Made by a program: the position numbers and the translations under genes. Positions 21,329-31,795 of a DNA stretch of 64,000 nucleotides are shown here, in pieces. The notes under the pieces are model-generated. The model was given only the letters and a program-made list of their open reading frames with translations. It was not told the origin of the DNA and did not search any database. The stretch lies in contig JALGPY010000003.1 in NCBI GenBank assembly GCA_023055425.1, positions 53,553,891 through 53,617,890 of the forward strand. The letters are read 5' to 3'. The stretch's first letter is position 1; every line of letters begins with the position of its first letter. This DNA comes from Linanthus parryae. Taxonomy: Eukaryota; Streptophyta; Magnoliopsida; Ericales; Polemoniaceae.

Positions 21329-21549
21329 TATTATAAAAGCAATTGAAGGAAGAGAAGAAGGAGAATCGAAATCTGATTGAACACTGGAAAAAGCTTGAGA
21401 AAGCTTGCAGGAAAACGAGAGTTACCCCAGGAAGCCTAGGGCAGACTCTTTTATCCTTGGGTCGCTGATCAAACGGCAGCGTATCATTTATTACAAAGGA
21501 TATTAATTAAAAATAAAAAAGAAAATAAAAGCATATAAAATCTCCAATA
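21329..21549 (-). repeat. 3' LTR of copia family B
   Basis: 221-bp LTR. In element orientation it starts TATTGGAGATTTTATATGC and ends CTTTTATAATA. Both target copies confirm these unusual ends. Confidence 0.95.
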
Positions 21550-21558
21550 CCCCCCTTC
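21550..21558 (-). promoter_or_regulatory. Polypurine tract of copia family B
   Basis: GAAGGGGGG on the minus strand abuts the 3' LTR and overlaps the polyprotein stop codon. Confidence 0.85.
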
Positions 21559-24500
21559 AAGCTGGAGCATGGATGTGAATCACACCCATTTTCTGAAGAA
21601 GGGGAATAAAGATAGTTGAGGGCAGAGCTTTGGTAAGTAGATCCGCAAGTTGGTGCGCAGCGGGAATGTGATCAACCTCCAGGCGACCAGCTTGCACAAG
21701 ATCACGAACCACATGACAGTCAACTTCGATGTGTTTTGTGCGCTCGTGAAAGACCGGATTTTGAGCAATTTGCAGAGCAGATTTGCTATCACAAAGAACA
21801 AGAGGCGGCTTTGAAAACACAACACCAAGATCACGAAACAAATAGAGAAGCCATTGCAATTCGCAAGTAACAGCTGCAAGGCAGCGGTATTCAGCTTCAG
21901 CAGAGCTACGAGCAACAACTGATTGCTTCTTTGAGCGCCATGAAATGAGAGAACCACCCAAGTAGATTAGATAGCCAGAAGTAGAACGACGGGTATCAAC
22001 ACAACCGGCCCAATCGGAATCAGCATAAGCCGTGAGACTAAGAAGAGAGCTTGAAGAAAAGAAAATGCCATGGCCAGAGGTGCCTTTGAGGTATCGGACC
22101 ACTTGATGAGCTGCTTGTAAGTGTAAGGTGGTTGGTTTTGAAATTAATTGGCTGAGTTTAGAGACGGAAAAACTCAAATCTGGACGTGATTGAGACAGAT
22201 AAAGAAGTCTTCCCACCAATCTTCTATAAGAGTTGGAGTCCTTTTCTGACAATGAGTCTTCGTTATGAATGCTGAGTTTAAGATTAGGATCCATTGGAAT
22301 AGGAGAGGCTTTACATCCCATGAGACCAGTGTCTTTCAAGATGTCAAGAACATATTTCTTTTGGCAAAAAGTGATCCCAGCTGAGTTTCTGGAGACCTCA
22401 AAACCAAGAAAATACTTCAAATCACCAAGATCTTTTAACTTGAACTCCTTGTTCAATATCAGTTTAAAAGCATTTAACTCCTTCAAATTGGATCCTGCCA
22501 ACACAATGTCGTCCACGTACACCAAGAGAGCCATATAACCAGAAGCAGATTTCTTGGTGAAGAGACTATAATCCGACTTAGACTGTGTAAAACCAAGAGA
22601 AACAAGTGTAGTAGCGAACTTACTAAACCATTGTCTTGAAGCTTGTTTCAAATCGTATAATGACTTGACGAGCTTACAAACTAGTGGAGCAGAAGTAGTA
22701 GAATGTGGAGGAGAGTACCCTGGAGGAAGTTCCATGTAGACTTCTTCATTTAAGTCTCCATGGAGGAAGGCGTTGTTGACATCCATTTGCAGGAGATGCC
22801 AGCCTTTAATAGCGGCAAGAGCCATGATACATTTGACTGTTGGCACCTTAACAACAGGAGAAAATGTATCAAAATAATCCACTCCTTCGGTTTGAGTGTA
22901 TCCCTTAGCCACGAGTCGTGCCTTGTATCTTTCAACTGTACCGTCTGCTCTCACTTTCACTTTGTAAACCCATTTACACCCTATGGTTTTGTGGCCTTCT
23001 GGAATTGTAGTTAAACCCCAAGTGTTGTTTTGCTCTAGAGCTTCTAGCTCATCAATCATAGCCTGTTGCCACACAGGTTGTAATCTAGCTTGATTATAGG
23101 TACTTGGTTCAAGTGGTACTTCTGTTCGATCTTCTGTACTACTGTACATCGTATTGAAGGAACTCAAGTGACTAAGACATGTCTTTTTCTTTCCATTGAC
23201 GGTGGTGACATAATCTTGGAGGTATCTTGGAGGATTCTTAACTCTTTCGGAGGCTCTCACAACTTGTGGTTCCATTGGAGCTGCAGGAGCAATTTGTAAT
23301 CCACTAGTATTTGTTACTGGAGAGTGAAGGGAAGAGTCATCCATCTCAATGATACCATTAGGTCGTGAGACACTGCTAGGTGAAGTGGCAACAGTCTGTA
23401 GGAAAGGAAATTCAGATTCATAAAATATCACATCTCTAGAGACTTGAAAACTACAAGTATCCATATTGTAAACTCGATACCCTTTCATGCCAAAAACATA
23501 GCCAACAAAAACACATTTTGAGGCCCTTGGGTCAAACTTACTTCTCCCTTGTTTAAGAGTAGAAGCATAACATAGACAACCGAAAACTTTGAGTCGAAAA
23601 TAGTCAGGCGATACCTTGTATATCAGCTCAAATGGCGCCTTGTTTCCCAGAACCGCAGTTGGTGTTCTGTTGATAAGATACGTGGCTGTTAGGATGCAAT
23701 CACCCCAGAAAGAGATAGGTACTCCGGATTGAAATCTTAGAGCCCTTGCAACGTTGAGAATGTGTTGATGTTTCCGTTCTACAACAGAATTTTGCTCCGG
23801 TGTCGCAACACAAGAAAACTGATGAATGATCCCCTTTTCTGCACAAAAATCAACCAGTGCCAGCTCCTTGGCATTGTCTGATCTGATACCTTCAATTTTA
23901 GTCTTGAACTGGGTTTCAACGAAGGAATAAAATTGAGGAATCAAGGTAGTAGCTTCTGACTTTGCCTTCATCAAGTACGTCCATGTCGTTCTACTATAGT
24001 CATCTACTATAGTGAGAAAGTAAGAGTGCCCGGCATAAGTGGTGGCTCTGTAAGGCCCCCAGACATCGCAATGGATAATAGAAAATGGCTTCACACAACT
24101 GTGGGTTGAATAAGGAAAGGGAAGCCTTCTTTGCTTGGCCAGGGGACAAATGGAACAAGGCGTGATAGAAGTACTTTTCTTATACTTCAATAAAGGAGAT
24201 AAAATTTGCAATATATTATCAGACATGTGTCCTAATCTCTTGTGCCATATGTCTTGTGGGACATTGAGTTGAGCATTAAGAGCTGACCTTTGAGGAAGTT
24301 TGATGTCTGATTTCATCAAGTACAAATCTCCGATTCGATCTCCAATACCCAGAATCAAGTGAGTGTCAACTTCTTTGATAATGCACTTATCAGTAGTGCA
24401 TAAACAATAGCAAGGCAATGAACTTGTCAGCTTTGATACGGAAATGAGATTGAAGTGAAACTCCGGAACGCATAAGACATTCTTGAGAGTGAGTAGAGGG

Positions 24501-25978
24501 GAAAACTTCACAGTCCTAATGTGAGTAACCTGAATTTTATTGCCATTGGGTAAGTGAACATATGTGTCCTTCACAGGTAAAGCTTCTTCAAATGCGTCAA
24601 GTAACCTACACATGTGATCCGTGGCACCGCTATCCACTATCCAGGTGTGGGATGTCACATTTTCTTTTTCACACATTGTGCTCAACGAATATGAAGTAAT
24701 AGCTCCTCCAAGAAAATGATCAGGCATATATAGAGGTGTTTCCTTAAGAGTCACATTTGCATTATGTGTGTATGCGAGACTCATAGAACCATCATCAGCG
24801 TGTGAAGGACTAAGACTACCGCTGACTTGATTGTTAAGATAAGATATCAGTTGTGCACACTGAGCTTGAGTCAGCGATGGTGCAGAATTAGATGTTACCC
24901 TTTCTGAAATAGACTTATCTAGAGAGTTGTAGCTAGCCACTGATTCTGAACTGACATGATGAGCTTGATTCTTGTGCTTACTCTTGAAGCTTGCTGGATA
25001 TCCATGTAGCTTCCAACACTTTTCTTTAACATGACCAACTGCATCACAATAGGTACAAACAGGCCTCTCTCGTCTTCCTGAAACTCTGTTGTTTGAGTGA
25101 GCATTACTGAAATTGTAGTAGCCCCCAGTACTTGAATTCCCAAGATTAGCATGATCTTTGCTTTGTGATCTCCGAGGTTCATTAAACTCTGCCCGAAATT
25201 TGGAACGCTCACTCTGACCCATCATAGCCATAGATGGTGCTTCTGTCGCGTGAACATTAATTTGCACTTGTCTCTCTTGTTGTACAACTTTAGCAAAAAC
25301 TTTGCTAAGTGATGGCAGGGGCTCACTAAGCAGCAGCTGGTCTCTAACAGGAGAGAACACATCGTTTAATCCCATTAGGAATTGCAATATTCTCTCTTCC
25401 TCTTGAGCATCAACTATAGCTTGAATTATGCCACACCTGCAAGACTTTAAAACTCCACAAGAACACACTGGTAGGGGCTTATATTGAGAGAGCTCATCCC
25501 ATAATGCTCTAAGTTTAGTAAAATAGGTTGTTACAGATTGATCTCCTTGTCTAAGAACTGCAATAGATTTCGTCAATTGGAAAGTTCTAGGGCGATATTT
25601 CTGTGAATATCTGTCATTCAAGTCCAACCACATCTCCATTGAAGTAGATTTGTACACAATGCTGCTTGCAATTTCCTTAGAGACTGAATTCAAAATCCAC
25701 GACATTATCATAGTATCACACCGAACCCAGAGCTTAAAAAATTCGTCTCCTGGATCTGGTTCAAGTATCGTCCCATCTACGAACCCTAATTTGTGTTTGG
25801 CTTTCAAAGCCACTGTCATAGATCGCTTCCATGTGTTAAAATTGTCTCCATTTAAGACTTGAGTGACCAGGATTGTACCTGGATTATATGACGTCGAGAG
25901 GTAATATGGTGAAGAGGAATCGAAACCAGAGGAAATTGAAGCTACAGATCTGGAAGGTGATGTATCGTCCAACGCCAT
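21557..25978 (-). CDS. copia gag-pol polyprotein, intact (1473 aa)
   Basis: A full-length copia polyprotein. Gag with the GDNFNTWKRSM block lies near residues 44-54. A CCHC knuckle CTYCDAVGHVKEKC is near 308, the protease motif WIVDSGATDHMC near 446, integrase HCDVWGPY near 638 and RSDNAKE near 699 with the catalytic Glu near 731 (VERKHQH). Reverse transcriptase has LLVYVDDIVLAGS near 1154, and RNase H has SAEAEYRCLA near 1361 and LCDSKSALQIAQN near 1394. It ends GVIHIHAPA at the polypurine tract. One oddity is LYDLKQASRQW where the family usually has LYGLKQASRQW. I see no stop or shift, so the element may be autonomous. The start is the first Met, MALDDTSPS, about 95 bp inside the 5' LTR. 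Confidence 0.95.
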   Translation of the reverse strand: MALDDTSPSRSVASISSGFDSSSPYYLSTSYNPGTILVTQVLNGDNFNTWKRSMTVALKAKHKLGFVDGTILEPDPGDEFFKLWVRCDTMIMSWILNSVSKEIASSIVYKSTSMEMWLDLNDRYSQKYRPRTFQLTKSIAVLRQGDQSVTTYFTKLRALWDELSQYKPLPVCSCGVLKSCRCGIIQAIVDAQEEERILQFLMGLNDVFSPVRDQLLLSEPLPSLSKVFAKVVQQERQVQINVHATEAPSMAMMGQSERSKFRAEFNEPRRSQSKDHANLGNSSTGGYYNFSNAHSNNRVSGRRERPVCTYCDAVGHVKEKCWKLHGYPASFKSKHKNQAHHVSSESVASYNSLDKSISERVTSNSAPSLTQAQCAQLISYLNNQVSGSLSPSHADDGSMSLAYTHNANVTLKETPLYMPDHFLGGAITSYSLSTMCEKENVTSHTWIVDSGATDHMCRLLDAFEEALPVKDTYVHLPNGNKIQVTHIRTVKFSPLLTLKNVLCVPEFHFNLISVSKLTSSLPCYCLCTTDKCIIKEVDTHLILGIGDRIGDLYLMKSDIKLPQRSALNAQLNVPQDIWHKRLGHMSDNILQILSPLLKYKKSTSITPCSICPLAKQRRLPFPYSTHSCVKPFSIIHCDVWGPYRATTYAGHSYFLTIVDDYSRTTWTYLMKAKSEATTLIPQFYSFVETQFKTKIEGIRSDNAKELALVDFCAEKGIIHQFSCVATPEQNSVVERKHQHILNVARALRFQSGVPISFWGDCILTATYLINRTPTAVLGNKAPFELIYKVSPDYFRLKVFGCLCYASTLKQGRSKFDPRASKCVFVGYVFGMKGYRVYNMDTCSFQVSRDVIFYESEFPFLQTVATSPSSVSRPNGIIEMDDSSLHSPVTNTSGLQIAPAAPMEPQVVRASERVKNPPRYLQDYVTTVNGKKKTCLSHLSSFNTMYSSTEDRTEVPLEPSTYNQARLQPVWQQAMIDELEALEQNNTWGLTTIPEGHKTIGCKWVYKVKVRADGTVERYKARLVAKGYTQTEGVDYFDTFSPVVKVPTVKCIMALAAIKGWHLLQMDVNNAFLHGDLNEEVYMELPPGYSPPHSTTSAPLVCKLVKSLYDLKQASRQWFSKFATTLVSLGFTQSKSDYSLFTKKSASGYMALLVYVDDIVLAGSNLKELNAFKLILNKEFKLKDLGDLKYFLGFEVSRNSAGITFCQKKYVLDILKDTGLMGCKASPIPMDPNLKLSIHNEDSLSEKDSNSYRRLVGRLLYLSQSRPDLSFSVSKLSQLISKPTTLHLQAAHQVVRYLKGTSGHGIFFSSSSLLSLTAYADSDWAGCVDTRRSTSGYLIYLGGSLISWRSKKQSVVARSSAEAEYRCLAAVTCELQWLLYLFRDLGVVFSKPPLVLCDSKSALQIAQNPVFHERTKHIEVDCHVVRDLVQAGRLEVDHIPAAHQLADLLTKALPSTIFIPLLQKMGVIHIHAPA

Positions 25979-26060
25979 AGTTGTACGAACAGAACTTGTA
26001 AAGGTCGCCTAGAAACCTTGAAGATTTGTGAGTTGCAGAGATTCTCAACCTCCAAACCGC

Positions 26061-26073
26061 AGCTCTGATACCA
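26061..26073 (-). promoter_or_regulatory. Primer binding site of copia family B
   Basis: TGGTATCAGAGCT on the minus strand directly abuts the 5' LTR, with no spacer. Initiator methionine tRNA type. Confidence 0.92.
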
Positions 26074-26294
26074 TATTATAAAAGCAATTGAAGGAAGAGA
26101 AGAAGGAGAATAGAAATCTGATTGAACACTGGAAAAAGCTTGAGAAAGCTTGCAGGAAAACGAGAGTTACCCCAGGAAGCCTAGGGCAGACTCTTTTATC
26201 CTTGGGTCGCTGATCAAACGGCAGCGTATCATTTATTACAAAGGATATTAATTAAAAATAAAAAAGAAAATAAAAGCATATAAAATCTCCAATA
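26074..26294 (-). repeat. 5' LTR of copia family B
   Basis: 221-bp partner of 21329-21549. At only 221 bp it is short for a complete copia element. Confidence 0.95.
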
Positions 26295-26299
26295 ATGAT

Positions 26300-26405
26300 G
26301 GATTCAACCCACCATGTGTTGTTCAAGTATTCCAATTAATGGTTTCCGTGACTTGGCCTCGTCCAATCAGAGATATCCCGAATCTTTACCGGCTTGAGAG
26401 GAGTA
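26300..26405 (+). pseudogene. 7SL RNA-like fragment (second copy)
   Basis: Contains TTCAACCCACCATGTGTTGT, then CCAATTAATGGTTTCCGTGA, then GTCCAATCAGAGATA and TTTACCGGCTTGAGAGGA. The order matches the central part of plant 7SL RNA and of the copy at 20459. It lacks the 3' third and is interrupted from its 5' part by copia family B. Confidence 0.65.
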
Positions 26406-26441
26406 CATAGGGCTAGTTTGGGAATGTTGTGGCAGTGCTAG

Positions 26442-26472
26442 AAGCTGCTGTGAAATATTGATATAGTAATTT
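26442..26472 (+). repeat. 31-bp direct repeat, left copy
   Basis: AAGCTGCTGTGAAATATTGA plus the next 11 bases recurs perfectly at 26599-26629, flanking the SINE-like sequence. It may be a long target duplication. Confidence 0.85.
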
Positions 26473-26485
26473 ATTTATTTTAGAA

Positions 26486-26562
26486 TTTTTTTTTGTCGTC
26501 AACCGGGTTCGAACCCGAGACCTCATGTAGGGGCTTCTAACGCCCTACCACTTGAGCTACAA
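26486..26562 (-). mobile_element. tRNA-derived SINE-like sequence
   Basis: On the minus strand it has an A-box-like TAGCTCAAGTGGTAG, then a perfect B box GGTTCGAACCC, then a short A-rich tail. These are the internal Pol III promoter boxes of tRNA-derived SINEs. It does not fold as a normal tRNA. Related copies are at 41752-41822 and 52021-52092. Confidence 0.68.
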
Positions 26563-26598
26563 CCCTAGATAAAATGTTATTTGATAAATATTACGTAA

Positions 26599-26629
26599 AA
26601 GCTGCTGTGAAATATTGATATAGTAATTT
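26599..26629 (+). repeat. 31-bp direct repeat, right copy
   Basis: Perfect second copy of 26442-26472, on the other side of the SINE-like sequence. Confidence 0.85.
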
Positions 26630-27014
26630 TGTGTTTGGTAAAATCAGCTGTGAACTTGCTGTGAGATGGTAAAATGACAAAAATATATAACACGTGTCAT
26701 TTTCGTAAAGATAACTATTGATTTTTAAAAATTGTAAGGTTAAAATCGGTTGTAGATAAATTAATTAAAATCACTTTCTAGAAAATCATCTCCCCCATTG
26801 CTTCCTGAAAACTGTTGTGGGACAGTAGGAAAAACTGTACAAAAAAGCAGAAATTATATTTTTACCAAACGCACTAAAACGGCTTCTGTTGTCTGAAAGC
26901 AGTTGCCACCAGATGCATTCTCAAACAGGCTCTTAGTACCCGTCATTCTTTTACAGTTGTCAAAGTATTCCAACTACGTTTTAATAACTAGGTGAATTTT
27001 ACGAGTCAAAAAAA

Positions 27015-27245
27015 TGAGAGACAAAACTGAATTGTGTTATTTTCATTTATCAGGCTGAGTATTTATACAAAAGTGTTATTAACTACATACACTACATAAA
27101 GTGACTACATACAATGTATCTACAAGCTAGAGTAGGAAACAAGAAAATTACAACATAATGACTGATTGCATAAATCATGGAAGGGATAATGGTTGATGGC
27201 ATAAATCAGGGAAGAGATAATTTAAGATTATCTCATTCCTTAACA
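27015..27245 (-). repeat. 3' LTR of a truncated copia element (family C)
   Basis: In minus orientation it starts TGTTAAGGAATGAGATAATC and ends CTCA. It is preceded by the purine tract TGTGGGGGCG. No partner LTR is seen. Confidence 0.72.
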
Positions 27246-27249
27246 CGCC

Positions 27250-27462
27250 CCCACAAGATAGAGGATCCGTCAGAGACTCCAATCTTGGAATCGCAGATGG
27301 ATAATGACGCGACCAAATTGTTTGGTGAGAGTATATGCGAGTTGCTGCCGAGTTGGAACGTGTCGCACGTGGAGTTTAGCAGATGCGACGAGGTCACGAA
27401 GAAGCAATCCATGGTAACGTGCTTCATGCGAGAGTGAAAGCCCGGATTCTTGCATACATATG
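27250..27462 (-). pseudogene. copia family C RNase H end (fragment)
   Basis: Minus-strand remnant of a copia RNase H C-terminus, across two frames: a block like NPGFHSRMKHVTMD, then LLLRDLVASAKLHVRHVPTR and QQLAYTLTKQFGR, then SDGSSILWGRV before the polypurine tract. Everything upstream of this is missing. It is joined at about 27462 to the internal part of copia copy 2 of family A, so the junction is a deletion or recombination break. Confidence 0.82.
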
Positions 27463-30122
27463 TAGGATTCGGATGGATTTGGTCATAGCGACTGGTGAAA
27501 AGGTTTCATCATAGTCAATACCATGAATATGTCTGAATCCTTTAGCCACCAATCGGCCCTTATAGGTAATCACATTACCATCCATGTCGATCTTCTTCTT
27601 GAAGACCCACTTGCACCCTATGAAAAGCCCTTTAGGGTGGTTCCACCAAAGTCCATACTTTGTTCGTGTACATGGATTCCATCTCGGATCTCATGGCTTC
27701 TAGCCACTTCTGAGAGTCTGGACCATTCATGGCCTCCTCATAGGTAGTAGGCTCATCGTCTATGAGCATCGTGTCACCGTAATCGATCACGAGAAGTCCA
27801 TACCTCTCGGGTTCCTGACGCACTCTACTAGATCTACGAAGCTCTTGTGTTACCTGAACAGGTTGCTCCACAACTGCTTGTGGTTCCTGTTCATGTTCCA
27901 TAATCGGTTTAGTGATTTGTGGTTCTTGAACCTCTTCAATTTCTACAGTCCTCCCACTTGCTTCTTTAGAGACAAACTCTCTTTCTAGAAACACGCCGGT
28001 ACGAGCAACAAACACTTTGTTCTCGGTTGGATTGTAGAAGTAGTATCCCTTAGTTTCCTTAGGGTACCCCACAAATTTGCATTTATCCGATTTCGGCCCT
28101 AGCTTGTCTGATTGTAAACGTTTTACATAGACATCGCAGCCCCAAATCCTCATGAACGACACTGTGGGACGCCTCCCACTCCACATCTCATATGGTGTCT
28201 TCATGACTGATTTAGATGCAACACGGTTAATGGTGAAAGGTGCACTTAATAGAGCGTAGCCCCAAATGATAATGGAAGATCAGTTTGACACATCATAGAT
28301 CGAACCATATCTAATAGGGTTCGATTCCTCCTCTCGGACACGCCATTCCACTGTGGCGTTCCGGGTGGAGTGAGTAGGGACACGATCCCACACTCTCTAA
28401 GATAGTCGTCAAACTCTTGGCTTAAGTATTCTCCTCCACGATCTGATCGCAGAGCCTTGATACTTTTGCCAAGTTGCTTCTCTACTTCATTCTTGAATTC
28501 TTTGAACACTTCAAAGGATTCGGGTTTTGCCCTCATAAGGTACACAAATCCATATCTACTGTAATCATCAGTAAATGTAATGAAGTAGACAGAACCACCC
28601 CTGGCAGGCGTGGCAAATGGCCCACACACATCAGTATGTATGAGCGCCAATTGCTCACTAGTCCTCTCACCTTTCTTATTGAAAGGTGACTTTGTCATTT
28701 TTCCCAATAAACAAGCCTCACATGTCTCATATGATTCAAATCAAATGAGTCTAGTAATCCATCGTAATGGAGTCTAGATACAAGTTTCTCATTTATGTGG
28801 CATAAACGACAGTGCCATAAATAAGCTGGATTTAAATCATTTATTTTAATCCGCTTGGTATTAATGTTGTAGACAGGATTGCTTAGATCAAGGACATAAA
28901 GTCCATTAAATAATTACGCACTAAAATAGTGAATATTATTTAAATAAAAGGAACAACAATTGTTCTTTATTGAAATAATAAAACCATCCTTGTCCAAACA
29001 AGAAATAGAAATAATTATTCTGCTCATAGGAGGAACAAAATAGCAATTATTTAATTCTAAAACTAATCCTGAAGGCAGAGATAGCTCGCACATGCCTATG
29101 GCCAACACAACAACCTTTGCTCCATTCCCAACGTGCAGATCTACCTCTCCTTTAGCCAATCTTCTACTTCTCTTTAGATCCTGCATATTTCGACAAATAT
29201 GAGATCCACATCCAGTATCTAATACCCATGATGTAGAGACAGTTAAATTGACATCTACAACAAAAATACCAGGTGGTGGTGGAATCACTATTCCAAGCCT
29301 CTTGTCCTCCAGATCTTTTGGGCAGTTCCTCCACCAGTGTTCAGGCTGACTGCAGTAGTGACACTCACCTTTAGTCACACCTTTGGCAATGCCACCAACA
29401 GGCTTAAGGGCAGGTTCCTTGGACTTGGAAACTGACTTGCCTTTGCCCTTGGAGGATGAGGCAAACCTTTTGCCCTTTCCTTTCTGTACCATCATAATGG
29501 CCTTGCCCTTACCCTTGTTGATGCTCTGTTCAGCTGTCCTCAACATATTGAGTAAATCTGGCAGTGGTTTCACGATCTCGTTCATGTTATAGTTCATGAT
29601 GAACTTTCCATAACTCTCGGGCAACGATTGCAACACGAGATCGGTTGCCAACTCTTGGCCGACCGGGAACCCAAGTCAGGCGAGATTCTCCAAGTACCCG
29701 ATCATACGGAGTACATGGGGTCCCACCGGGTTCCCTTCAGCCAGATAACACTTGAACAGTGCCTTAGAGACCTCATACCTCTCTTCCCTTGCCTGCTCTT
29801 GGAAGAGCTGCTTCAGATGCTCGATCATATCGACAGCATTCATGTTTTCGTGTTGCTTCTGAAGCTCAGAAGTCATGGTGCATAGCATAAGGCAGGCCGC
29901 ATCATTAGCGTCATCAACACGCTTTTGATACGCCTTTAGGGCAGCAGGTGTTTGGTTCTCTGGACCTGCTGGAACATGCTCCTCTATTGCGTACAGTTTC
30001 TTCTCTTGCTTGAGAACAATTCTCAAGTTTCTGTACCAATCAAGGAAGTTGGTTCCAGAGAGCTTGTCCTTCTCAAGGACAGATCGTAGGGAATGTTGTG
30101 AACTCGATGAGTTGTTTGCCAT
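27463..30122 (-). pseudogene. copia gag-pol (truncated, frameshifted)
   Basis: Starts at the Met of MANNSSSSQ at 30122 on the minus strand. Recognisable are gag, the knuckle CHYCSQPEHWWRNC (altered relative to copy 1), protease DTGCGSHIC, integrase HTDVCGPF and RSDRGGEY, and the linker up to MYTNKVWTLVEPP. The catalytic RT (YVDD) and RNase H are deleted. Several one-base shifts separate the blocks. It cannot encode a working enzyme set. Confidence 0.9.
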
Positions 30123-31780
30123 TTCGAATTCTACAAAAGGAAAATACGCAAGTTTTAGTATTTGTGAATTTTTGACTATATTCAATAATGGCTAGTTTAT
30201 CAAATATAGCTCCCACTATTTTTCTACGGATTAATAACCCTCAATATATTAATGCGGAAAATATCCTTATTTTTCTAGTGGGCCAAGATCCATGTTTCAC
30301 CTCCTTATGAGCTTGCTTTGGCAAGTCACCCATAATTTGACTACTTTAGGTAGGAACAATTCCAATTGCATCCCATATGCAACTCTTGGTTCAATTGGGC
30401 AAAACTCCTTATTTATCCATCCATATGGATAATCCCAATTGGTTGCCTCTGGGTTTCTTAATCATATTAATTTCCTAGTTGTGTTCAACCTCTTATTTAA
30501 ACAATTGCCCACGAGGTGTGCCATCGCATTCCATCATTATGAACCAAGTCGCCCTGCTTTGGCACGCACGAACTTGATAAATAATGATGATAATGAGTGT
30601 TTAAATAACGAGAAGCCAAGAACACAACATTTGAATTTTGAGGGATTTTAAATTCAATTTTAATTGTTTTGTTGATCAATATCAACTAATCTATCTATTT
30701 GAGTTTGGGCACAACTCCAAATAATAGATCCGGGTTGTCTAATTATCTTATTATCCTAATTGCATGCATCATCCATACACCAACCACACAATAATAAGAC
30801 AATAAAGTAAACAACCACAAAACAGAAATTAAACGTGATGTGGATATGGCCTTTTCTAGACTAAGATAATTCCAAGCCAATGGAATTATCTATGAACCCT
30901 AAAAGCAAACACATCTCCATGCGTCTTGATCTTTTGGTCCATCCGTCATAGTCATGTGGAATGCTCCATGCTCCATCTTTTGAGGCTCCTTTTTGCTTTG
31001 GGCTTCTTTTTTCTTCAATCTTGGCTAACAATCTACTTTATCTAGCACTAGCTAACATCTATACTAAATAAAATAAATCTCACAAGTTGAGAAAAAAAAT
31101 GGCACGCAGGCCATAAAATCCTAATTAATTATTACAATTAATTGATCAGCTCGCAGGCCGTAAAACCAAACCACAAAATTAAACATCTACATCAAACCAC
31201 ATCCTAAGGCCATATCCAATCACCATGCGAATTGCACATAAACAGTTAAAATCCAATTTTAACGCGCTTGGTCAATTTTAATTGATTTTAAGATTTCTAG
31301 GGTTAAAACGGTCCATGGGCCCAACAATCAAATTTTCCCGGGCCAAAAAAGTTAAACCACAAGGCCCTAGGCCCGGCCCGACCCATAACCCACACGCCTA
31401 GGCCGCGGGCTAGGGCCGCCCGGCCCCTAGGGCGGCCAAGCTTGGGCGGCAAGCAAGAGGGGCGGTCCCCTAGGGGGGCCGAACCTCCTTGAGGGAGTTG
31501 TTTCCAAAACAACTCCCTTGCTTGGTGCCCAAGTTTGGTTGTTTCCTTGTTTGGGAGAACTCCTTCTTCCCCAAGGATGCCCAAACCCTAGATCTAAGAT
31601 CCAAAAATCTCTCAAGCTCACCAATTCATGCATCCAATGCAAAAATTAGATCTTGTTATGATAGATTATTGACAAATTGCATCCCATGCTTGATTTGTCT
31701 TGTTTTACGCGATAAACAATCAAATTAAGGTGTAAAACAACTAAAACGTAACACATAAACCACGTTTATGCTCTACAACC
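30123..31780 (-). other. Leader of copia copy 2
   Basis: Non-coding leader that aligns along its length with 6258-7925 of copy 1, including the G/C-rich GGCCC part near 31365-31440. Confidence 0.8.
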
Positions 31781-31794
31781 TGGCTCTGATACCA
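31781..31794 (-). promoter_or_regulatory. Primer binding site of copia copy 2
   Basis: TGGTATCAGAGCCA on the minus strand next to the LTR at 31796; same site as in copy 1. Confidence 0.88.
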
Positions 31795-31795
31795 C

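Larger units (their letters stand above)
21329..26294 (-). mobile_element. Complete copia retrotransposon, family B
   Basis: 4966-bp element in minus orientation with two 221-bp LTRs, intact polyprotein, primer site, polypurine tract and 5-bp target duplication ATGAT (21324-21328 and 26295-26299). The LTRs differ at one base by my reading (C at 21367, A in the partner), so it is young. Gag begins with the VLNGDNFNTWKRSM type of block (Ale/Retrofit-like copia elements; lineage is inference). The LTR ends are TATT...AATA instead of TG...CA. Confidence 0.96.
26410..26934. mobile_element. hAT-like MITE
   Basis: About 525 bp with inverted ends: GGGCTAGTTTGGGAATG at the left, and AAGAGCCTGTTTGAGAATG reading in from the right. 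No coding frame. GTAC occurs just outside both ends but a full 8-bp target copy is not clear, so the superfamily is an inference from the ends. A tRNA-like SINE lies inside. Confidence 0.6.

Noticed and set aside
26494..26562. Possible tRNA gene
   Set aside because: A and B boxes are present but the flanking arms do not form an acceptor stem, and related copies have A-rich tails, so a SINE is the better explanation.
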